Part shown: positions 5,872 to 9,113 of the stretch, piece by piece | Layout of the letters: every line of letters begins with the position of its first letter | Numbering within the stretch: the first letter of the stretch is position 1 | Source: Thermoactinomycetaceae bacterium | Lineage (GTDB): Bacteria > Bacillota > Bacilli > Thermoactinomycetales > Thermoactinomycetaceae | DNA: 9,113 nt | Assembly (NCBI GenBank): GCA_025449475.1 | Contig: JANWJM010000080.1 | Span: 1-9,113, forward strand | Direction: 5' to 3' | Notes under the pieces: generated by a model | What the model was told of the DNA's origin: nothing | Database searches by the model: none | Seen by the model: only the letters and a program-made list of their open reading frames with translations | Program-made: the position numbers and the translations under genes

Positions 5872-6642
5872 ATCTAAAGCGACCCATTGTCTTTGTCCCA
5901 TCGGTTGAACCACGATAGGAACCTGAAAAAAGGCAGAGAGCTGCTGAGGTGTAAGCAGTTCTTCCGTTTTTCCCGCTTGAAAGACCTCTCCCTCTCTCAA
6001 TAGAAGGGTATGCGTGAAGCAAGGGAGGATCTCTTCGATATGATGGGTCACATAAATTAACGTAGGACCTCTCCTCTGCAGCGCAATCTGTTGAATCATA
6101 GCAAGGACTTGTTCACGAGAGATGAGGTCAAGTCCTGTACAGGGCTCGTCCAAAATCAAAAGCTCTGGCTCTGCAATTAAAGCGCGCGCAATTAATACGT
6201 TTTGCCTTTCACCTTGCGATAAGGTCTGATAGGTTCGACGAAACAAATCTTTACACCGAAAAAGCTGGAGTAGTTGAAGCACGTCCTCTTCATCACTAGG
6301 GCTCAGCTCGTCGTAATATCCAATGGTTCCATACTTTCCACCGATAATAATCTTCTCTGTCGTGAGCTCTTCCGGCAATCGGAGTTGGAGAGAAGAGCTG
6401 ACCCATCCGATTCGTTGTCGCACTTCTTGGATCATCACTTTTCCATATTGATGACCAAAAACAGCGATTGTTCCGGAAGTGGGCCACAAGTAGCCGTTTA
6501 CAAGGTTCAGGAGGGTTGTTTTTCCTGAACCGTTTAAGCCGACAATGGCCCAATGCTCTCCTTTTTTTACATTCCATGACAGATTGCGTAGTATGGATCG
6601 ACCTTTTCGCTGAAAATTAATCTTCTTCATTTCGATGATCAT
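5863..6642 (-). CDS. ABC transporter ATP-binding protein, ModF/YlmA (COG1119) type
   Basis: This is a stand-alone ABC ATPase of 259 residues. It has Walker A GLNGSGKTT (35-43), signature LSQGERQ (141-147), Walker B LLILDEP (161-167), D-loop GLD (170-172) and H-loop THH (199-201). The Q-loop region reads GWVSSSLQ (79-86), with serine near the expected glutamine. The segments KKGEHWAIVGLNGSGKT and NGYLWPTSGTIAVFGHQYG, together with THHIEEI, are characteristic of the YlmA/ModF-like group, whose substrate is not established. No permease or binding protein is adjacent on this strand. The open frame extends to 6744, but that would run 53 bp into ddl with no family similarity. ATG at 6642, preceded by AAAGGA (6650-6655) at 7 nt, is preferred; Met5 is a weaker alternative. 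The gene begins 49 bp after ddl and is probably co-transcribed with it. ATPase fold is certain; transport role is not. Confidence -1.
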   Translation of the reverse strand: MIIEMKKINFQRKGRSILRNLSWNVKKGEHWAIVGLNGSGKTTLLNLVNGYLWPTSGTIAVFGHQYGKVMIQEVRQRIGWVSSSLQLRLPEELTTEKIIIGGKYGTIGYYDELSPSDEEDVLQLLQLFRCKDLFRRTYQTLSQGERQNVLIARALIAEPELLILDEPCTGLDLISREQVLAMIQQIALQRRGPTLIYVTHHIEEILPCFTHTLLLREGEVFQAGKTEELLTPQQLSAFFQVPIVVQPMGQRQWVALDKK

Positions 6643-6649
6643 GGGAGTA

Positions 6650-6655
6650 TCCTTT
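6650..6655 (-). promoter_or_regulatory. Ribosome binding site that fixes the ABC ATPase start
   Basis: AAAGGA on the minus strand, 7 nt before ATG at 6642. It lies just downstream of the ddl stop and argues against the longer frame reaching 6744. Confidence -1.
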
Positions 6656-6691
6656 CTATCTAACTCACGATTAAACCGGTAATACAGCCGT

Positions 6692-7795
6692 TTATTCCAC
6701 TTCGAATGTGGTGACGAGTGATTGTTTCTCTTGATGTCTCTCAATCGCCAGTTCGATCAAGCGTGAAACCAACTCCGAATAAGAAATCCCTGAGTGTTCC
6801 CATAGCTTGGAATACATGCTGAAAGGCGTGAATCCAGGCATGGTATTAATCTCATTGAGTAAGATTTCGCCACTTTCTTTCCTTACAAAAAAATCGACTC
6901 TCGATAATCCGGAACCGTCAATGGCTTGATAGGCCTGAATGGCCATTTCACGGATTTTCTCAGCCGTTTCTGCTGATAAATCCGCCGGTATTTGCATACG
7001 TGATTTTCCATCGACATACTTTGCACGATAATCATAAAATTCATTGGAGGAGATGATTTCACCTGGTACCGATGCTTCTGGCTGGTGATTGCCTAAGATC
7101 GCAACCTCAATCTCTCGAGCTTCAACAAACTCTTCGATCACAATTTTTTCGTCATACTTTGCTGCCAAGTGTAACGCTTCGATCAATTCTTGACGATGGA
7201 TTGCTTTTGAAATTCCCACACTCGATCCCAGATTTGCCGGTTTGACAAAGCAGGGATATCCAAGTTGCTCTTCAATCTGCGCCACCATTTCTGTTTCCTG
7301 ACTCTTTAGTTTTTTTCGATGATACGAGAGATACTTGGCTTGCGGAAGACCTGCTTGCTGAAATACTTTTTTTGAAATCGCTTTATCCATTCCGATAGCG
7401 GATGCAAGTACTCCGGCTCCTACATAGGGAATCTCTGCCATTTCAAACAGCCCTTGCAATTTCCCATCTTCGCCATACGTGCCATGGATCACAGGGAAAA
7501 CGACATCGATTTTTTGGGGATTAAGAACAGCTAAAGATGCTTCCTCGATCTCCTGAAATGCTTGGGGGATTTGACGGGTGATTGCTTGAGTGTGGTCGGA
7601 TGACATGATTCCTGCTAACATCTGCAATGACGATTGCCCGATTCTCCACGATCCATCTTTCTCGATGCCGATCGGGATCACTTCATATTGCTCCAGATCC
7701 ATTGCTTCCATGACCGAAGTCGCCGATAACAAAGAGACATCATGTTCCCCCGATTTTCCACCGAAAAGTACACCGACACGTAATTTCTTGGTCAT
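6692..7795 (-). CDS. ddl: D-alanine--D-alanine ligase
   Basis: Ddl joins two D-alanines with ATP to make the dipeptide that MurF adds to the peptidoglycan precursor. The 367-residue protein is of normal length and carries the ATP-grasp features: VGVLFGGKSGEHDVSLLSA near the N-terminus, VFPVIHGTYGEDGKLQGLFE, PYVGAGVLASAIGMDK, PCFVKPANLGSSVGI, and the C-terminal NEINTMPGFTPFSMYSKLW with metal-binding Glu and Asn. The omega-loop reads FYDYRAKY; the final Tyr corresponds to Tyr216 of E. coli DdlB, so D-Ala-D-Ala rather than D-Ala-D-lactate product is expected. The frame reaches an ATG at 7804, but AAAGGA (7804-7809) would abut that codon directly. It is 8 nt from the ATG at 7795, which I prefer. 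The gene lies between engB and the ABC ATPase without murF, unlike the ddl-murF pair of Bacillus. Assignment is secure. Confidence -1.
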   Translation of the reverse strand: MTKKLRVGVLFGGKSGEHDVSLLSATSVMEAMDLEQYEVIPIGIEKDGSWRIGQSSLQMLAGIMSSDHTQAITRQIPQAFQEIEEASLAVLNPQKIDVVFPVIHGTYGEDGKLQGLFEMAEIPYVGAGVLASAIGMDKAISKKVFQQAGLPQAKYLSYHRKKLKSQETEMVAQIEEQLGYPCFVKPANLGSSVGISKAIHRQELIEALHLAAKYDEKIVIEEFVEAREIEVAILGNHQPEASVPGEIISSNEFYDYRAKYVDGKSRMQIPADLSAETAEKIREMAIQAYQAIDGSGLSRVDFFVRKESGEILLNEINTMPGFTPFSMYSKLWEHSGISYSELVSRLIELAIERHQEKQSLVTTFEVE

Positions 7796-7803
7796 CCTCT
7801 CCA

Positions 7804-7809
7804 TCCTTT
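7804..7809 (-). promoter_or_regulatory. Ribosome binding site that fixes the ddl start
   Basis: AAAGGA on the minus strand, 8 nt before ATG at 7795. The site overlaps the upstream in-frame ATG at 7804, which is therefore unlikely to be used. Confidence -1.
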
Positions 7810-7851
7810 CTATGTGTTATGTACATTAAAGCTATTCACCGACCAAATTTG

Positions 7852-8445
7852 TCATGCCTTTAGAGAAAAAATTGTTGATAGGTGTTGTAAAAGCTCCTTT
7901 TTTCCAATAGCAGTTTGTGCTGAAAAGGGAATTAGAGGATCCTGATGGGATAATCTCAGTTGATCTCGAATAACCTTTAAATGATTGAGCCATTTCCCCC
8001 TTGTAATTTTATCCGCTTTGGTAGCCACAACGATCGTAGGGAGTTTTCGCGCTCTCAAAAAATGAAGCATCTGTTGATCATCGGTCGTGGGGGGATGGCG
8101 AATATCAACAATGAGGATCACACCATGCAAAGAAGTTCGTGTGTGAAAGTACGTCTCCATCATTTTACGCCAAGCCTGGCGAACACTTTTGGAGACTTTC
8201 GCAAATCCATACCCTGGAACATCCGCCAAATAAAACGATTTATTGCATCGATAGAAGTTGATGGTTTGGGTTTTTCCGGGTTTTGAACTTGTACGGGCCA
8301 AATTTTTCCGACTCGTTAAACAATTGATCAAAGAGGATTTTCCAACATTGGAGCGCCCGGCCAAAGCAATTTCTGGCAGGGCGTCATTCGGATACTGATT
8401 GGGCGAAACGGCACTGATGACAAATTCAGTCTGCTTTATTTTCAT
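7852..8445 (-). CDS. engB: Ribosome biogenesis GTP-binding protein EngB (YsxC/YihA family)
   Basis: EngB is an essential TRAFAC-class GTPase needed for late assembly of the 50S ribosomal subunit. All GTPase motifs are present in the 197-residue protein: G1 GRSNVGKSS (30-38), G2 in KPGKTQTINF (55-64), G3 DVPGYG (75-80), G4 TKAD (142-145) and G5 SAQ (175-177). The family-specific RKNLARTSSKPGKTQT and VPGYGFAKVSKS stretches are intact. The frame also has an ATG at 8451. I chose the ATG at 8445 because GAGGA (8452-8456) lies 6 nt upstream of it, because this N-terminus (MKIKQTEFVISAV) aligns directly with B. subtilis EngB, and because the 8451 ATG would abut the ribosome site. It overlaps the end of lon by 20 bp, the same lon-engB neighbourhood as in Bacillus. 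Assignment is secure. Confidence -1.
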   Translation of the reverse strand: MKIKQTEFVISAVSPNQYPNDALPEIALAGRSNVGKSSLINCLTSRKNLARTSSKPGKTQTINFYRCNKSFYLADVPGYGFAKVSKSVRQAWRKMMETYFHTRTSLHGVILIVDIRHPPTTDDQQMLHFLRARKLPTIVVATKADKITRGKWLNHLKVIRDQLRLSHQDPLIPFSAQTAIGKKELLQHLSTIFSLKA

Positions 8446-9112
8446 TTGCATTCCTCACCAAAGCAAACTCGAGTACCTCATCCATATGGGATACAGGCGT
8501 AACTTTCAAATCCTTTAATACACTTTTGGGAATATCAACAAGATCTTTTTTGTTATCCTTGGGGATCAAAATATGTTTGATTCCCGCACGATGCGCGCTA
8601 AGCGATTTTTCTTTTAATCCCCCAATCGGTAAAACTCGACCTCGAAGTGTGATCTCACCAGTCATCGCTACATTTTTTGATACCGGTTTGCCCGTTAAGG
8701 CCGATACAATCGCTGTTGCCATCGTGATCCCTGCGGAGGGTCCATCTTTGGGGATCGATCCCTCTGGCACATGAATATGGATATCATGCTTTTCATGAAA
8801 ATCGGGATCAATCTCCCACTCTTCAGCGCGTGAGCGAATATAACTAAAGGCGGCCTGCGCAGACTCTTTCATAATATCCCCCAGTTTTCCGGTCAAAGTC
8901 AGCTTTCCTTTTCCTGGAATCAGTGTGACCTCCACTGAAAGGATATCTCCCCCCACTTCTGTCCAAGCAAGACCAGTTGCGACACCAACCTGATCTTTCT
9001 CTTCCATGACCCCGTAGCGATACTTTATGGGACCTAAATATTTGTGCAAGCTTTTTTCAGTTACGACAAAACGTTTTTTTCTACCTCCAACGATCTCTTT
9101 AGCTGCTTTTCG
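8426..9112 (-). CDS. lon: ATP-dependent protease Lon, C-terminal proteolytic domain (5' part outside window)
   Basis: These are the last 228 codons of LonA, a AAA+ serine protease that degrades misfolded and regulatory proteins in the cytoplasm. The fragment starts inside the end of the AAA+ module (RKAAKEIVGGRKKRF, then TEKSLHKYLGP) and covers the whole proteolytic domain. The catalytic dyad is Ser126 of the fragment in PKDGPSAGITMATA and Lys169 in LPIGGLKEKSL, 43 residues apart, which is the spacing of Ser679 and Lys722 in E. coli Lon. Also present are GLAWTEVGGDIL and GEITLRGRVLPIGG. The frame is open to the right edge, so a start near 9049 (a TTG codon, Leu of LHKYLGP) would be false. The stop at 8426 lies 20 bp inside engB. 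Assignment is secure; length upstream is unknown. Confidence -1.
   Translation of the reverse strand, partial: RKAAKEIVGGRKKRFVVTEKSLHKYLGPIKYRYGVMEEKDQVGVATGLAWTEVGGDILSVEVTLIPGKGKLTLTGKLGDIMKESAQAAFSYIRSRAEEWEIDPDFHEKHDIHIHVPEGSIPKDGPSAGITMATAIVSALTGKPVSKNVAMTGEITLRGRVLPIGGLKEKSLSAHRAGIKHILIPKDNKKDLVDIPKSVLKDLKVTPVSHMDEVLEFALVRNANENKAD
8452..8456 (-). promoter_or_regulatory. Ribosome binding site that fixes the engB start
   Basis: GAGGA on the minus strand, 6 nt before ATG at 8445 and located inside the 3' end of lon. This placement suggests that ribosomes finishing lon help initiate engB. Confidence -1.
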
Positions 9113-9113
9113 G

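Noticed and set aside
6643..6744. ABC ATPase starting at 6744, overlapping ddl by 53 bp
   Set aside because: The extra 34 residues are basic, low in family similarity and read through the ddl end in another frame. A clear ribosome site precedes 6642.
7796..7851. Separate promoter for ddl (TTGGTC and TACATA with 17-bp spacing)
   Set aside because: Both hexamers match consensus at only three of six positions. Read-through from lon-engB is as likely.
1..9113. CRISPR arrays, insertion sequences, tRNA or rRNA genes, phage or toxin-antitoxin modules
   Set aside because: I looked for direct repeats, transposase motifs and RNA gene signatures on both strands and saw none. The window is mostly housekeeping genes.

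Overview
This window is a low- to mid-GC Gram-positive (Firmicutes, Bacillales-like) chromosomal segment. The Shine-Dalgarno sites are strong purine-rich ones (AAAGGA, GGAGG, AAGGAG). The order lon - engB - ... - hemA - hemC - hemD - hemB - hemL matches the well-known Bacillus arrangement, and EngB and HemB closely resemble the Bacillus subtilis proteins as I remember them. Three differences from B. subtilis stand out: there is no hemX between hemA and hemC, hemD is fused behind a CobA-type uroporphyrinogen-III methyltransferase domain, and extra genes sit between engB and hemA. A family such as Thermoactinomycetaceae or another non-Bacillus Bacillales lineage would fit, but I cannot fix the genus.

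Layout, read along the minus strand from the right edge: the 3' part of lon (ATP-dependent protease, 9112 to 8426) overlaps engB (ribosome-assembly GTPase, 8445 to 7852). Then come ddl (D-Ala-D-Ala ligase, 7795 to 6692) and an orphan ModF/YlmA-type ABC ATPase (6642 to 5863). A single plus-strand gene (5370-5840) encodes a six-helix membrane protein that runs convergently into the ABC gene. The two genes are separated by 22 bp that carry a hairpin terminator. A 255-bp divergent intergenic region (5115-5369) carries a good extended -10 promoter for the haem operon.

The haem operon runs leftward: hemA (5114-3759), hemC (3759-2851), cobA-hemD fusion (2837-1344), hemB (1307-336) and the first 92 codons of hemL (276-1, continuing off the window). 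The genes are tightly packed, with a TAATG overlap at hemA/hemC and the hemC stop codon lying inside the next ribosome binding site. Together they take glutamyl-tRNA to 5-aminolevulinate (HemA, HemL), then to porphobilinogen (HemB), hydroxymethylbilane (HemC) and uroporphyrinogen III (HemD). The CobA half would branch to precorrin-2 and sirohaem or cobalamin if it is active.

I do not see a wholly new system here. The points most worth a second look are the unusual motif changes in the CobA half of the fusion, the repeated architecture of the plus-strand membrane protein beside an orphan ABC ATPase, and the inverted TTATAATGA elements in the hemA upstream region.
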